Below are positions 10,223-22,800 of a stretch of 64,000 nucleotides of DNA, one piece after another. The notes under the pieces are model-generated. The model was not told the origin of the DNA, did not search any database, and saw nothing but the letters and a program-made list of their open reading frames with translations. This stretch comes from Massospora cicadina (Eukaryota; Entomophthoromycota; Entomophthoromycetes; Entomophthorales; Entomophthoraceae), in assembly GCA_022478985.1 (NCBI GenBank), contig JAKSZP010013317.1:62001-126000 (forward strand), in the 5' to 3' direction. Position 1 is the stretch's first letter. Each line of letters begins with the position of its first letter. A program made the position numbers and the translations under genes.

Positions 10223-10777
10223 TGTCAAGATTCTAATATAACTGGATGATAAGCCCTGAAAAGCTATGGCGGATTGGCGAGAATCCACTGACTAGTATGA
10301 TGATTTACAAGTATTTAAGCACCTTGAGATAGAGCGATTTTGAGCTATAGTGGGTTATTATTGGATCGCCTCTAAATAAGGCAATAAGGAGATGTTGACA
10401 TATAACGAATATTATTTAGATTCCCTTGAAATAAGGCGATAAAAAATTTAAGAATACTATCCAAAACCAATGAGAATACGGAGAAACTGAATGGTTTAAG
10501 CCAAGGGAATGGTATTGTCAAAAGTAGCTGATAAATAAGTGAGATGGGGCAATTGAAATAGGAAGTTGTTAGTAATTTTGAGAGAGGGAAACAGCAAGGA
10601 ACCACTATTTTTACTAAATAAATAAAATTATTGTCGTGGAAATTGCTCCATATTTTATTATATTTACAAGTGTGTTTGGAGGATCAATGATCCTCACATT
10701 GTCCGCCTGTTGTTTAGTGGGTTCAACCTGTGTGACCCTTATGCCATATCCTTATGGTATTGCATAAAATTATAACA
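10223..10777 (+). repeat. G2 5' LTR
   Basis: Begins TGTCAAGATTCTAATATAAC and ends in ATAACA. It aligns over its whole length with 16235-16783, including the block TCGCCTCTAAATAAGGCAAT and the later TCCTCACATTGTCC. It contains several A/T-rich TATA-like stretches; no promoter can be fixed. Confidence 0.85.
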
Positions 10778-10796
10778 GTGGTGCTCACCATAGGGA
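10778..10796 (+). promoter_or_regulatory. G2 primer-binding site
   Basis: Immediately after the LTR comes GTGGTGCTCACCATAGGGA. TGG at the 5' side of a PBS pairs with a tRNA CCA end. Similar sequences follow other LTR ends at 52552, 24916 and 47383, so this is a conserved primer site. The implied tRNA 3' end is close to GTGAGCACCA. Confidence 0.6.
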
Positions 10797-10841
10797 ACCA
10801 TTGATCAACCACTTCAAATTGAAAATTTCCCGCCACCGCTC

Positions 10842-12100
10842 ATGTCAAATCAGGCCTGCTTTTCTAGGGAATCTTCACAAAATACTGCTCCAACCAAATA
10901 TAAGGAGCTCAAACTCACTTTAGATGCCGTGCAAAAAAAACAGGAAGAGCTTTTTCAGGAGTGGTTTAATGTTATGAACCAGCTTTGAAGCACGTTTAGT
11001 CAAATGCAACTTCTTGGACAACAAAACAAGCAACTTTCTAGTTGCTTGGACAACACTACCAAATGACTGCATTTCTCAGAGCAGAAATTGAATAATACCT
11101 CTCAGTCCTATAATTGGGAAGAGGATGCGCAACAATGAGCTGTGTGGGAAAAATTGTATGAGGAAGACTATGACACTTTCATGTGGTACTACACCCAGGA
11201 GGTCAGCTCTGGATAAGGTTATAAATTGGAGAGCCATTTCCCTCAAATGATGGCAGTGGTGCCTACTGCAGAGGCCCGTTCTACCTCTGAAGCAGCGGAC
11301 ATCCCAATCTCAGCTTGACCAGCCTCTCATTGAGAGAATGCTTATGGGTCTTGACCCATTCCTCACTATGCCCCAAAAGTCGCAGTTATGAGTGGTATAG
11401 AGGAGGTCTGTATCAAGAAGCTTCCTCCATTGATCGCAATGGTAATATCTATGGCTTCTTTAAACATTTTAAGTTTTAAGTGGAAGATGTCTCAGATTAG
11501 CATAAAGCTAAACTGTTATCAGCCATGGATGTCAGGATTGCCAATTAAGTCACCTACCACTTTTTAAGAAGTTCTTTTACCTACCAAGAAGTGAAGGATA
11601 CTGTGCTGTGGCTGTTCATGGGTACCTCAAAAATGTCACAGCAAAAGGCGGAATTCTTGACTATTGGGTTCCAACGTAACAAGACTCTCACTGCATTTGC
11701 TGACCGTTTTATAGCGGAAGCCTATGTGCTAATCAGGGCAGGCGTTCTAGTTGAATCTAATGTGTGCATTTCAATTACCTACTTAGTGAAGCCATACAAT
11801 GTGCTTTACAATGTTATGTCCCAAATTTTAGTATGACAACGTCCCCCTGCTTAAAATTGTTCACTTTTTGTGACATCTATCCAATACCTTTCCTCCACCC
11901 AATACAGAGCAGAAACATACTGCCGCCATCGCCAGACCCTCTTAAGTAGGGGAATGTTCTCATTCTGCCCATATTCTGCCTAGTAACCCCTAGTTATATC
12001 ATAATTCTGCGCCTCTCCTCTGCCAAGTTACCCCCAGAAGTTCGACTTCTGCTCCAGTCCCATTTATGAAAATCATCATCAAACCAACTAATGACCTGTA
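10842..12100 (+). pseudogene. G2 gag remnant
   Basis: From the ATG at 10842 the frame reads MSNQACFSRESSQNTAP followed by a Glu/Lys/Leu/Gln-rich stretch (YKELKLTLDAVQKKQEELF) that looks like a coiled coil. The gag core is clear at 11591-11836, with KAEFLTIGFQRNKTLTAFAD then RFIAEAYVLIRAGVLVES, typical of the Ty3/gypsy gag family. Several stops interrupt it. Product: structural protein of the virus-like particle. Confidence 0.75.
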
Positions 12101-12779
12101 TTAGTTACGCCAAGTGTTAGCAATCATCCTATTGATCTAGCCCTTGTTACACCGATTGTCAACAATCAAATTATTGACCCAGCCCCTCTTATGAGAACCA
12201 TGGACACAGCTCTTATGGGTTTAATTACTTTGAGTGTGGTCCTGTCCAGCTTGCACGGAGTTGCCCTAACCGTCATGTTCACTATGTACAACAGGATCAA
12301 TACTAGGGAAAAGATGGAGTGGAGGAGAGATGGGACTTTATACCCTCGCCATATCAACCCTGAACGTCCCACCTGAATCAATTTTAGTATATCCAGCGGA
12401 AGTCCCTCAATCCAATGATGGGATTTTATATCAGCAGTAAGTTTGAGGATTGAACGTACTGACTCAAGAGCAATCAAAGGTTGCGGTTGATGAAGGACCC
12501 CAAGAGCAACTAAATCCATATGCATGGCAAATGTTTGACTAAGCTTCTTCAGACAAGATATATCTATTCGCAGATGAGCCAACACTGAAAGGTGTAAACA
12601 TCGCCCTTCCAATGGATGATATTGTTAAAAAATACCTAAAGTGATTGAGGAGATTATGGGTTTTCTTGAGAAAAGAGATATCTTAAATGTTCACGTATTA
12701 AACAATCAATAATCCTCTTATTATGAGTGTACATACTGTGACATTTTTGTAGCAAAAAATAGAGTTCAAGCTATAATTG

Positions 12780-13080
12780 TTTTGAGCGCACAGTTAACAT
12801 TTTTTCCACCAAGAGGGTGGCTAAATTGATGTTAAGACTTGATGTGGAACATCAAGTTGTATATGGGACTGCTGGAGCTAAAACATGGTCTCTGAGGGTC
12901 ATACAGCGCACTACCTTTGCAGTTTGGGGTTGATTGTCATTGTAGCTCCGGTGATAGTACTACTAAACAATAACTTTGACCTGCTAATTGGAACTGTTTT
13001 CCTGCGACACTTCAGTGCTGTCATTGATATGATGGAGAAGTCCTTCGAAATTTTGGGGCAGCAGATCCCAATTTAATTTA
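12780..13080 (+). pseudogene. G2 retropepsin C-terminal part
   Basis: At 12960-13076 the frame reads NNNFDLLIGTVFLRHFSAVI then DMMEKSFEILGQQIP, which matches the end of Ty3/gypsy proteases (usually FDLLLGTPFLRHFGAV). The active-site triad should lie 80-100 codons upstream but is not clear. Protease would cut the Gag-Pol precursor. Confidence 0.65.
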
Positions 13081-13701
13081 CCTCTAGAAGAGTGCTAAAG
13101 GATCCGGTGCACATAGGGCATATCAAACTTGCATATAGTGACAGGGTGATTCTAGTTTGATACCATTGACTAAAATGCAAGACATTAGCCCTTTCCCAGT
13201 AGATATACAAATATCAAGGGCTACCTCTCCGAGCTTCTGGGCATATATCTATTCCTTCTGGACATCAAGTCATAGAGAGCACTGAGTTAGAGGTGGAAGT
13301 GCCGTTGGACTCTATGGGGAGGTCATTGGGCCCTATCAGCAAACGCAGCTTGAGTTTCATGTGGCTCCAGTTAACTATACTCCCAGGCCATGGGGAGATC
13401 AAGGTTTTGTTAGAAAAACTTCAGAACGAACCAATGCAAATCTGCTGAAACCAAATTGTGGCATATTTACACTTGACCACTGTTGAGGAGGTCTTTCAGG
13501 TTCACAAGTTTGGGTCACTGGATGAATTTGGTATAACTGTCAAGTTGCAGCCTGGCATAATGACAGTGGTATCACGGGAGAATTAATAAGGGTTATTAGA
13601 AGTACAAAAAGATTAAGCGATAACTTTATTTCAGAAGTATAAGGGAGATTTTTGCCTTTGAAAACTATTATTTAGGGTGTTCTCAGGGGGTGATAAATTG
13701 A

Positions 13702-14960
13702 TTGGACTCTGGGGATCATCCTCCCATCAGATCTCATCTAATCCGCCAATTAAGAGCAGCTGAAGAAGTTTTCACCGAGGAAATTGATAAGTTGCTGGAG
13801 CAAGGGATGCTTGAACCTTCTAAGAGTCCATGGGCTTCGCCTGTTCTGATTATAAAAAAGAAGGATAGTAGCAATTGGTTGGTGATAGACTACCAGAAGC
13901 TCAACAGTGTTATTAAGAAGAACTCTTAACCCTTGCCTCAAATTGACAATGCATTTTATCAATTAGGAAGGGCTTGTTACTTCTTGGTGATGTTTTGATA
14001 TTGGGGTACTTGCAAATCAAGCTGCCCATAGCGGAATAAAAAATGCACCGTTATCACGTCAAAGGGGCTTTTCTAACCAAATAGTATGCCACAAAGGATG
14101 TGTAATGCCCTGGCTATGTTACAACAAGCCATGGACACTAACCTCTGTGACCCAAAGCTGTCATTTGACCTTATATACCTCATAAATATCAATATTTTCT
14201 CCTAAACCTTTTCTAAGCACCTTGATCATCTAGAAACAGTATGATGCCATCTCGGTGAGACAAATATCAGGATTAAGCCTCATAAATGTAACTTATTTAA
14301 GGACAAGCTGTAATACCTGGTGTTTATGGTAGCCTCTAAGGGACTGAAACCACAGCTAACCATGGTGGAGGCCATCCAAAAAATGGTTACACCAAACAGT
14401 AAGCGCGAATACAGGTATTTTTGGGAATGATTGGCTATTACTGGCGCTTCATCCCTAACTTCAGCTGTATTGGGGCCCGCTATTTGAGTTATTAAAGAGG
14501 TATGCCGTGATTTAATAAATGAAACACCGTCAATTCCCACTTGACACACTTCAGATGTCACTGATCAGCACGCTGGTGCCACATTATCTGAACTTTGATA
14601 AAAGAGTTTATTGTTCAGATGGAAGTATCCCTTTCCGCCATGGGGCGGTCAAATCCCAAAAAGATGACGAAGGGGAGGAGCACCCAGTGGCATACTGCAG
14701 TTGAAGCTTTATTTGCCATGAATGCAATTATACTGTGACCGAGTGAGAGTGCTTAGTGGTAATCTAAACTTATAAAGCAATTTAGGGTATACTTGCATGG
14801 GGTAAAATTAAAAAGTTATAATGGATCACGAATCACTATGCTGGTTACAGAACCTCAAGGGGCCTGAAGGTAGTTTAGCCCGATGGGCTCTTAAACTGCA
14901 GGTATATGACTTTAAGATCCGCACACTGACTGGGAGCAACACATAAGAACGTTGACTGCT
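13702..14960 (+). pseudogene. G2 reverse transcriptase and RNase H, broken
   Basis: RT starts with RQLRAAEEVFTEEIDKLLEQ, GMLEPSKSPWASPVLIIKKK and VIDYQKLNSVIKKN. The catalytic box is decayed: DLIYLININIF replaces the YxDD line near 14170. Thumb sequences PHKCNLFKDKL and ASKGLKPQLTMVEAI follow, then RNase H and connection segments DHESLCWLQNLKGPEGSLA and RWALKLQVYDFKI near 14825-14925. Numerous stops make this non-functional. Confidence 0.85.
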
Positions 14961-15099
14961 TATCTATATTGCCAACCATTGCCATGATGGCGGATCTCAG
15001 CGATGTGATGTATGATAAGATGATCAGCGGGAATTACAATGACATAATGCCCCAAGTTATTGATATGTTAGATAAAATGTGAGCTGATAAGTTTCAATG

Positions 15100-16200
15100 G
15101 AATAAGGAATTTTACAAGCAGATTGGTGATTCTAAAGTAAAATTCTTGTAACCCTCGGCACAGCCTAGCGTTATCATGAGCACTCACAAGGCATTCAGAC
15201 ATGGTGGCATGCACAAGACGTTGGAACTGTTGCGCCCTCAGTATTACTTGGAAAGCATGAATTTTGACATGCTTTGTAACCCTTTTCTGTTGCCACCAGT
15301 GCCAAATGAAAAAGCTGTTACATCAGAAGAATTCTTACCAGGTATTGAAACCACATTTTGCCTATCATATGGTTTCCCTTGATGTCGTTGGCCCTCTACC
15401 AATGGGAGCTAACCATCACAAGTACATTATAGTGGTAATTAACTACTTGACCAACTGAGTTGAAGTGTGGGTGATACAAAATTTGGGGGCGGTCACAATG
15501 GCTAAGTTCATAATGGAATGTATTATCTAGTGACATGACTTCACTCAGTTCATTCTTACCAATAATGGAACCAACTTCATTCTCACATCCTTCTAAAATT
15601 GAATGAGCTATTGGGCATCCGCAGGATTCTGACGACTCCATAAAATCCTGAGTCCAACGGGATGGTCAAATGGGTCAATGGAACATTGATGAACTTACTC
15701 TGGAAGATGGTAATAGATAGACCCTCTTATTGGAGTTCCCTCCTATTTACTGCCTTTTTCGTCTATAACAATAGTTATCATTTTTCTATGGGGAAGAGCC
15801 CCTTCTAATTATTATATATAGATGAACCCTTCTCTTCCAAAATTGCTCTATGCATGTGTAGATGATACCAGCGGAATGGACAAACACCATTATTTGACTA
15901 GTTTAGCTAACACAATGATCAAGTTAGAAAAAGAGAAGCGTACTCCTTCAGCTTGGCCAAAAAGGTCAAGAATCAGGCTGCCAATCAGGTATGGCGAGTG
16001 GATTAGCTCAGTTTCAAGAAGGTAAGATGGTTTTGTTCCATGACCAGCACAGGTTTGTGTGAAAACACAAGTTGGCCAACATCAGGATTGGTCCATTTAA
16101 AATTATTGAGAAAATATACGTTGACGCCCACACTATCAAAGTCCCAGTGAGTGGTTGAATCATCAATCATGTGCATGCAAAGTTCCACCGAGAATAAAAA
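15100..16200 (+). pseudogene. G2 integrase, broken
   Basis: Contains an N-terminal stretch HKAFRHGGMHKTLELLRPQY, a core with SLDVVGPLPMGANHHKYIIV (first catalytic Asp) and FILTNNGTNFI (second Asp replaced by Asn), and a C-terminal GPFKIIEKIYVDAHTIKVP then HVHAKFHRE, which matches the usual end of gypsy integrases before the 3' LTR. No chromodomain is visible. Confidence 0.8.
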
Positions 16201-16234
16201 AGTAGGAGAGTTATCATCCAGTCAATGGGGGTAA

Positions 16235-16783
16235 TGTTGAGATTCTGATATGACTAAACAATAAGCCCTGAAGAGCTACGGCGGATTGGCAAGAATCCGC
16301 TGACTAGGATAATTATTTACATATTTGAGCGCCTTGAGATGAGGCAATATTGGGTTATAATGGTTTATATTGGATCGCCTCTAAATAAGGCAATAAGGAG
16401 ATGTTGACCTTGATGAATATTATTAATATCACCTCAAGATAAGGCAATAGAGAATTTAAAAATACTATCCTGAAACCAAGGAGAATATGGCGGATCCAAG
16501 TAGTCTAAGACAAGATTCAGTATTTTCCAAAGTCTCTGATGTATAAGTGATATTGGGCAATTGAAAGATGGGGTTGTTAGTAGTTTTGAGAGAGAAACAG
16601 CAAGAAACCACTGTATTTATTATATAAATAAAATTGTTGTCAGGGAAATTGCTTAATATCATTATTAGATTTTCAAATGTGTTCAGAGCAACAATCCTCA
16701 CATTGTCCAGCCGTTGTTTGGTAGGTTTGACCTGTGTGACCCTTACAGCGTATCCTAACATTGTTGCCAAAAAATTTATAACA
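16235..16783 (+). repeat. G2 3' LTR
   Basis: Starts TGTTGAGATTCTGATATGAC and ends ATAACA; partner of 10223-10777. Visible differences include many transitions and small indels. Confidence 0.85.
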
Positions 16784-17110
16784 AATTATATATAAACATT
16801 GGTAATCAAGAAGAATCTACTGGAGCCAATTATCTTCTCAACTATGAGCAATGGACTGGCCTAAGGGCTGCACAAGGCGATGACCATTCCTTGATATATG
16901 TGCTACTCCAAGTCCTTTTGCACCTCCTATTGCTGGCCTTATTTCTCCATATTGGCTGCAATCAAATGGGTATTGTATCCCAGTGTTAACGTGATGCTGT
17001 ATCCAGACAGAGCATCCATGGTCATAGTCATCTGTTGCAGAAACTTGAACGTAATTTTGTTTGAGGGCCAGCACTTAAGCTTTCTTATCCTCAGTTAATC
17101 CATTGAGTGC
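16784..17110 (-). pseudogene. G1 reverse transcriptase N-terminal part
   Basis: Minus-strand frames give PLGQSIALVEKIIGSSRFFL then DYQ, the decayed form of SPxVLVKKKDGSxRFCVDYRxLN, close to the left edge at 16784 where G2 interrupts. Upstream (rightward) the sequence becomes too broken to follow. Together with 9380-10222 it rebuilds one RT domain across the G2 insertion. Confidence 0.6.
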
Positions 17111-18334
17111 TCACAGCCAATGTTTTCTCAATTTGGTAGATGTAACCTATGTAAGCCAAATTCTGCTAAATTTTCAAACTCATGTGCTTCCAAAATTTCT
17201 TCAACTTAAATAAGGTGTATGATGCAATCATTTTTCTCCTTTAACAAACATTTTGGAAGCAGTTAGGTTAGCAAGTAAAGCACAGATCTCCTAGTGACCA
17301 TACAAAACTATCCATGGAGCAGCGAAAGGCATTCCTCATCGTTGCTAAGGAGAATAGTTTCTCTAACAACCCTTCAGTTAGCTCCAAGAACATACTGATG
17401 GACACTATTCGCTGTTGTCCAAGGTATATAACACAATCTTTAGAGTCTTTAAGGGGATGACGTTATTCTTAAGAATGGTGGTGGGTGGACGGTAACCCCT
17501 GTGACCCACTTGTGATACTGGATTGAAATTCATTATTATTGCAAACCACATTAATAAAGTTATTTTTATATGTAGAGAATTATTATTAACCTTCACGTAA
17601 TGAAGGGTAATGTTTGACCTAGAAGGGTAAAGATTTCTTCTTAAGTTTTAGATTAGCACCATAAAACTTAAGAAAGCTTGTGCTGACAAGAAATTGGTAG
17701 TTAATATTAGGAATCACTATAGCAGGGGCACTAACTGGCTAGGAGACAAACCTCATTGGTAATGCGCTATATTCACCTTCACTGATAGTGCTCATAGGAC
17801 TAGCCATTTCATATCATTGATGACGAGCTACATTGGGAGAAACCTTCAATAATTTTGAAAAATTGGCTGGATTTTAAGTTCATGGGAGCGCCGCTGTCAA
17901 CATAGGCTTTTACTAGAACCTTGTTTAAATGAACATTAGATATAAGTACAATCAGAAATTGGTATTAATCCCCATTTATTGCAATTATAGGATTAGTATC
18001 AGCTTGAATAGTCATAGTCTTGATCAGTTCTGCATCTTTTAAGTGTAAATTCAAGGTATCAATTGGTAAGGCGATTTTAATTTCTTTTAAAGAGGTATTA
18101 ATGGAATTTTTGATATATCCAAATTGATGGTGCTCAGCAATCTATGTAGTGTAAAGTTCAAAATACCTTCTTGTTCCTCTCGTTCCACGTCTACTTGTTG
18201 ACTTCTGGTGATGGCCGCTACTGTGGGATTATTTTGATCAGGCTTTTGATTATGGAATTTCTCAAAGTTTTCTATGATATTTGGGAAAAAATTGGATTAT
18301 ATCTAGCAATAAAGTGTCTCCATTCTTTGTGAGG
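17111..18334 (-). pseudogene. G1 retropepsin and linker region
   Basis: At about 17935-17830 the minus strand reads VLVKAYVDSGAPMNLKSSQF, a retropepsin active site (DSG) with its hydrophobic lead-in; this is the clearest protease signature of G1. The rest of the stretch, including 17111-17800, is AT-rich and full of stops. The region is cut at 18334/18350 by LINE-alpha copy 2. Confidence 0.65.
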
Positions 18335-18349
18335 TTCTTTTAAATGGCT
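18335..18349. repeat. TSD of LINE-alpha copy 2, left
   Basis: TTCTTTTAAATGGCT, identical to 23633-23647, abuts the first base of the LINE. Confidence 0.95.
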
Positions 18350-18587
18350 ACTTTTCTTTCTCGTTGCAAACACTTTTGCAACCCATTCAATTCAAGACTA
18401 AATCCAGTTTGATAATCTCATAGAGGGGATTAGTCTGCGCCCATGTCTGGGAGCAGTTGGGCAAGCAAAGCAAGAGGAGCAGGCGGAAGGCCCGCGGCCT
18501 CTAACGTTTGAAAACGCCCGGAGAATCCGGCGGAATAGAAAAAAATTTAAAAAAACTGGCGGTCACAATTTCCCCGGAGATACTCGC

Positions 18588-19795
18588 ATGGCAAGCACGA
18601 TGCAACCAGTACATCAATATGCCACATTCCCAGCCACTTTCATCGGTGGAATTCGGAGTCCGTGTGTATCTGGACATCCAAAAATGGCCCTATGGGAAAA
18701 ATTTTGTGAAGATGTACACAAAATTTTCCCGACCGCGGTGTACGTTGCACCTCACTCCATGTCGCGCGGTTGGCTGGACCTAGGTTTTGAAAGCAAAATA
18801 GCAGCAGACGAGGCTGCAGCAGTGCGCGTAGTGGTCAACCTCCCCGAAGGGCAATGGGTCGTCAAAACTAAATGCACCAGATGGACAAAATCAAACCAAA
18901 TTTTCCTCACATTTGACTTTTTGCCTACTACAGTAAAACGTGACATTTTGGAGCAACACCTGAAAGATGGTCTCACCATATATGGTGAAATACAATCTTT
19001 TGAAATGCAACGTTTCACGCTGATGCCACACCTGTGCACCAGCAAAGCCATCGCAGTTCTGACCCCATCTGAGGAGATCGTGAAGGACCTAACTCAGATC
19101 CCGCACTCCACCTTTATTGACATCGCAGGGCACACCACCCACCCATTCCAGGTAACCGTGGACAGCGCGCCCCCCATTTGCACCCACTGTGATGCGTTCG
19201 GCTATAAGGCACATGCGTGCCCCATTAAAAGTGCGTTACATTCCAAGAGCACCCCTCGGCAGCCATGGCCAGCGGAGAGGTGCACTATGAACCAACCGCA
19301 AGCACCAAAGAGGCCTTCCCGTGGGGAGCACAAGGCTGCTACCTATTGGTAAAGCCCATCTCCCCGCAGGAGTGGAAGAAGGCCAAGCAGGCCCATAGGA
19401 CTGTGGCCAAGGAAGTGGCCAAGGTCACCACCACCATCCCACACTCACAACGCCAGGAGGACATGGAGACCTTCGTGGCGGAAGCAACTCAGGAATCCAT
19501 CACCCAATCAGATTGGGAGGCCCAAGCCAAACGGGCCACTCAATCTGAGGATCCGATGGGAGATTCAATCTCACCCAATCGCTGCACCCAAGCCCCAGTT
19601 GAAACTGACTTGGGACCTATCCCAACCAAAAAAAATTTTTTTGCCCCACTCGACGGTGCACCGAACTTATCCGCACCGCAAAAAATTCGTCAACGTCAGG
19701 AAAACAAAAAGCGAAGGCCAAAGCCAATGCGACTCTTTCTGCAAAAATTAATAAAAACCCCGATAGCATTGCTGCTAATACCCGCGCTGCTGTGA
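18588..19795 (+). pseudogene. LINE-alpha ORF1 (RRM-like plus CCHC), one clear frameshift
   Basis: Starts at ATG 18588 (MASTMQPVHQYATFPATF). RRM-like strands IFLTFDFLPTTVKRDILEQ and IYGEIQSFEMQRF are followed by TSKAIAVL. The CCHC site at 19179-19220 reads CTHCDAFGYKAHAC: the zinc-binding His is Tyr here but His in copy 1. A small deletion near 19230 shifts frame, and the second part (MASGEVHYEPTASTKEAFPW onward) runs to 19795 with a basic KKRRPKP end. This is the best preserved ORF1 of the family in the window. Confidence 0.85.
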
Positions 19796-19869
19796 AAGCC
19801 CATGGGGACCTGGAAGAGGCTGGTGGGCCAGGGGCCCACCCCTCGCACCTAAGGTGCGATGGGGAAACC

Positions 19870-22800
19870 TTCACTCTAGGGATGCTGAATATCGCTGGAC
19901 TCAAGGCCTCCCCGTCCCGGGCTAGGAACTGAGTTTTTACAAAATAATTTACCCGAGGATATCCTGGCCATCCAGAAAACCCACTGTCCATGAGGTTCCG
20001 AGGATGCTTGGAAAACAATGCTCCTACCATCCCTATCCTTTTGGTTGAAGCACTGTGGGGTGCTAATTCAGAAAAACTTTTTTTTTCAAATTTATATCTT
20101 CAGAAACATTCCTAAATGACCAAGTGCTCATTGTCACCTTCTCTTGGGCCGATGTTGCACACACAATTGTCAAAATTTACGCCCCAAACGGTGCACAAGA
20201 GCGTCAGGAATCTTTCTCATCGGTCAAATCCCTCCCGCTACCCCCCAATTCTTTCCTAATCAGTGACATGAACTGTTGGCTAACCTCACCAACGGACTGG
20301 TGGCCGCCCTCACCCCACGCCCCACAGGGTCATGTAGAACTACGCGTTCTAAAAGCCACCCTTGGGTTAATGGATGCGCTGCCACGACATGCCCCACTGC
20401 TTAAAAACATGACGCATCCCCACATCCACAACAGCCAATTAAGGTTCATGACCCACATTGACCTTATTCTAGCGCCAGTGAAATTCCAACCCCACATCTC
20501 CCACTTCAAAACAACGAAAATAAAATTCTCTGACCACCGACTGGTCTCGATAACATACCACTTACCTGTCACAGTTGCAAAGGCCTCACATTGGTGCAAA
20601 ATCCGCCCCCTCAAAGCTTGCGTCACCAGGATTTTCCACGTGGGTGGAAGAGGCAACTTTGGCAAAATCATTTGTTGCACCATTTTGCGCGGACCCCATT
20701 TCCACATGGGCAACTTTCAAAAAAGACACCATCCACCACTATCACCATCTCTCATCCAGACGCTCACGAGCCACATTGGCGGTTATATCGCGTGCGCTGG
20801 CAGAATTGGCCCACTTGGAGTCCAACATTCCAGCCTCAGGATATAGCCCTGCATGGGGCCAGAAGTGGGCGGAGGCAGCAGCACACCTCAACGCACTCGA
20901 AAGGCAACACAAACATTGGGTTTGTGTCCAATACAGGGCCACACGCATCACTAAAGGTGACAAGTGCACTGCATATTTCTTCAAAAAAATTTTGCACCAC
21001 GCCAGAGCGTGGCCTGCACACAGGTGCAAAGATCGTATAATTCTATTGTGGACACACCAGCTGAAGTGACAATCAAAACGCAAAGATATTACTCCAAGTT
21101 ATACTGAGCTGAACCAATTCAGCCAGCTGAAATGGCAGAATTTCTCGACAGAGCTCATATCCGCACCATTTTCCGATACCCAGAAATAATGAATTTAATT
21201 ACTCCGAACGAATTATGGACTACCATTCGCGGTGCGCCAAACCAAAAATGCCCAGGCCCAGATGGCATTCCATATGAGTTCTACAAAAAATATTTTAAAT
21301 ATATATCCCCATTGCTGCTAGCCTCACTCAACCAAAGCCTGTTGGAAACGTGCCTCCTACCAGGAGGACATGAGGCTTTTACAGTCACACTCTTCAAGAA
21401 AGGGATAGGCTAGACTTAGCCAACTGGCGCCCCATTTCTCTAACAAACACAGACACCAAAATTTTAACAAAAATCATGGCTAACCGTTTAGGGACTGTAG
21501 CATCTGCCACCATCTCTCCAGAACAATTTGGTTTCATCCCCAGAAGGTCGATTTGGGATAACGTGCACTCTGTGGCTAATGTGTGTCAGTCCACAGCCTC
21601 TGGGTCACTTGTATTCTTGGACCAACAAAAGGCCTATGATAGAGTAAACTGGGAATACCTTAGGGCCTGCCTCCAACAATTCCGCCTACCTCCCCGCTTC
21701 ATTAACTGGGTGATGCTGCTCACGGAATCTGCAACAATGGCTGTGTGCGGCCCAGGTTTCCTAATGGATGTAGTCCATCCTCGAAGGGGCCTGCGACAAG
21801 GGGACCCTTTGAGCCCACTCTTATACAACTTCAGCCTTGACCCACTACTGCGAAATGTGAATGCCCAACTCACTGGGGTCCATGTGCCAGGCCAAACCCC
21901 AGTCAAGATGATGGCATTTGCAGATGATTGCGTGGTGGGGGTGTCTAATAATAAAGATGCACGCGCGCTTGAAGCCCTCATCCAGGAATATTCCCGGGTA
22001 AGCAACGCGGCACTGAACGCCTCCAAAACTGAAATCATCCTCCTTGGTCGGTTTCAGAACTGCTGGGCCCCAGCAAGTAGTTCCCAACCCAGCCCAGCTG
22101 CTCGCCCAAGTCCACGCCTTACTAACTCAAAACACACCGCTCCAATGGTGCTCCCCTTTGTGCCGCGACCTACCATAGGACCGGTACGCCATCTGGGCGT
22201 GTGGTTGGAGGCAGGAGGATACGCGTCAGCAGTAATGGAGGGCCATATACTGGACAACGTGACGAAGCGAATCGCCTCTCTCAGAGCCCACCCTACTACC
22301 CTCACTGGCAGGGTTGTTCTTGCCAACTCTATGCTCCTATCCAAAGTCTGGTTTGGAGCCCACGCCATCCTTCTCCCCAAGCTTCTTCAAATCCCTGTAT
22401 GCTTTGCTACAAGGTTGGCTTTGGTCAGGCCGCCCTCCACCAGTACGGCTAGAGGTCATGTTTGGCCCTCATCATCATGGTGGCATGGGCCTACTTGACT
22501 TCAAAGCCCATGCCGCCAAGATCCTAGGCACCTGGATTGCGGCTGTCACTGCTCCTACACTCCCATCCCAACACTGGTCCCGCGTGGCCCGCTCCAACTT
22601 CTCCCGAGCCTTGGGCCTCAACAACCCATCAAACCCCCACTCCCTGATGAAATACCTTGCATCACACACATCAGCCACAGGTCCTCACGGGACAAAAACC
22701 CACTACAAACGAATCCTACTCTCCATGCGAAGCGCAGAGTGGAGAATTCGTATTAGTGGACATACAACCCAAAGAGGCTGCCCCTCTCCTCAGTTCACAC

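Larger units (their letters stand above)
10223..16783 (+). mobile_element. G2: Ty3/gypsy LTR retrotransposon, both LTRs, degenerate
   Basis: A 6.56-kb plus-strand element bounded by LTRs at 10223-10777 and 16235-16783 and flanked by AGTTA (10218-10222) and AATTA (16784-16788), a probable 5-bp TSD with one mismatch. The order gag, protease, RT, RNase H, integrase is that of Ty3/gypsy. The LTRs differ at many positions by eye, so the insertion is old. It sits inside the RT of the minus-strand element G1. All domains contain stops. Confidence 0.85.
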
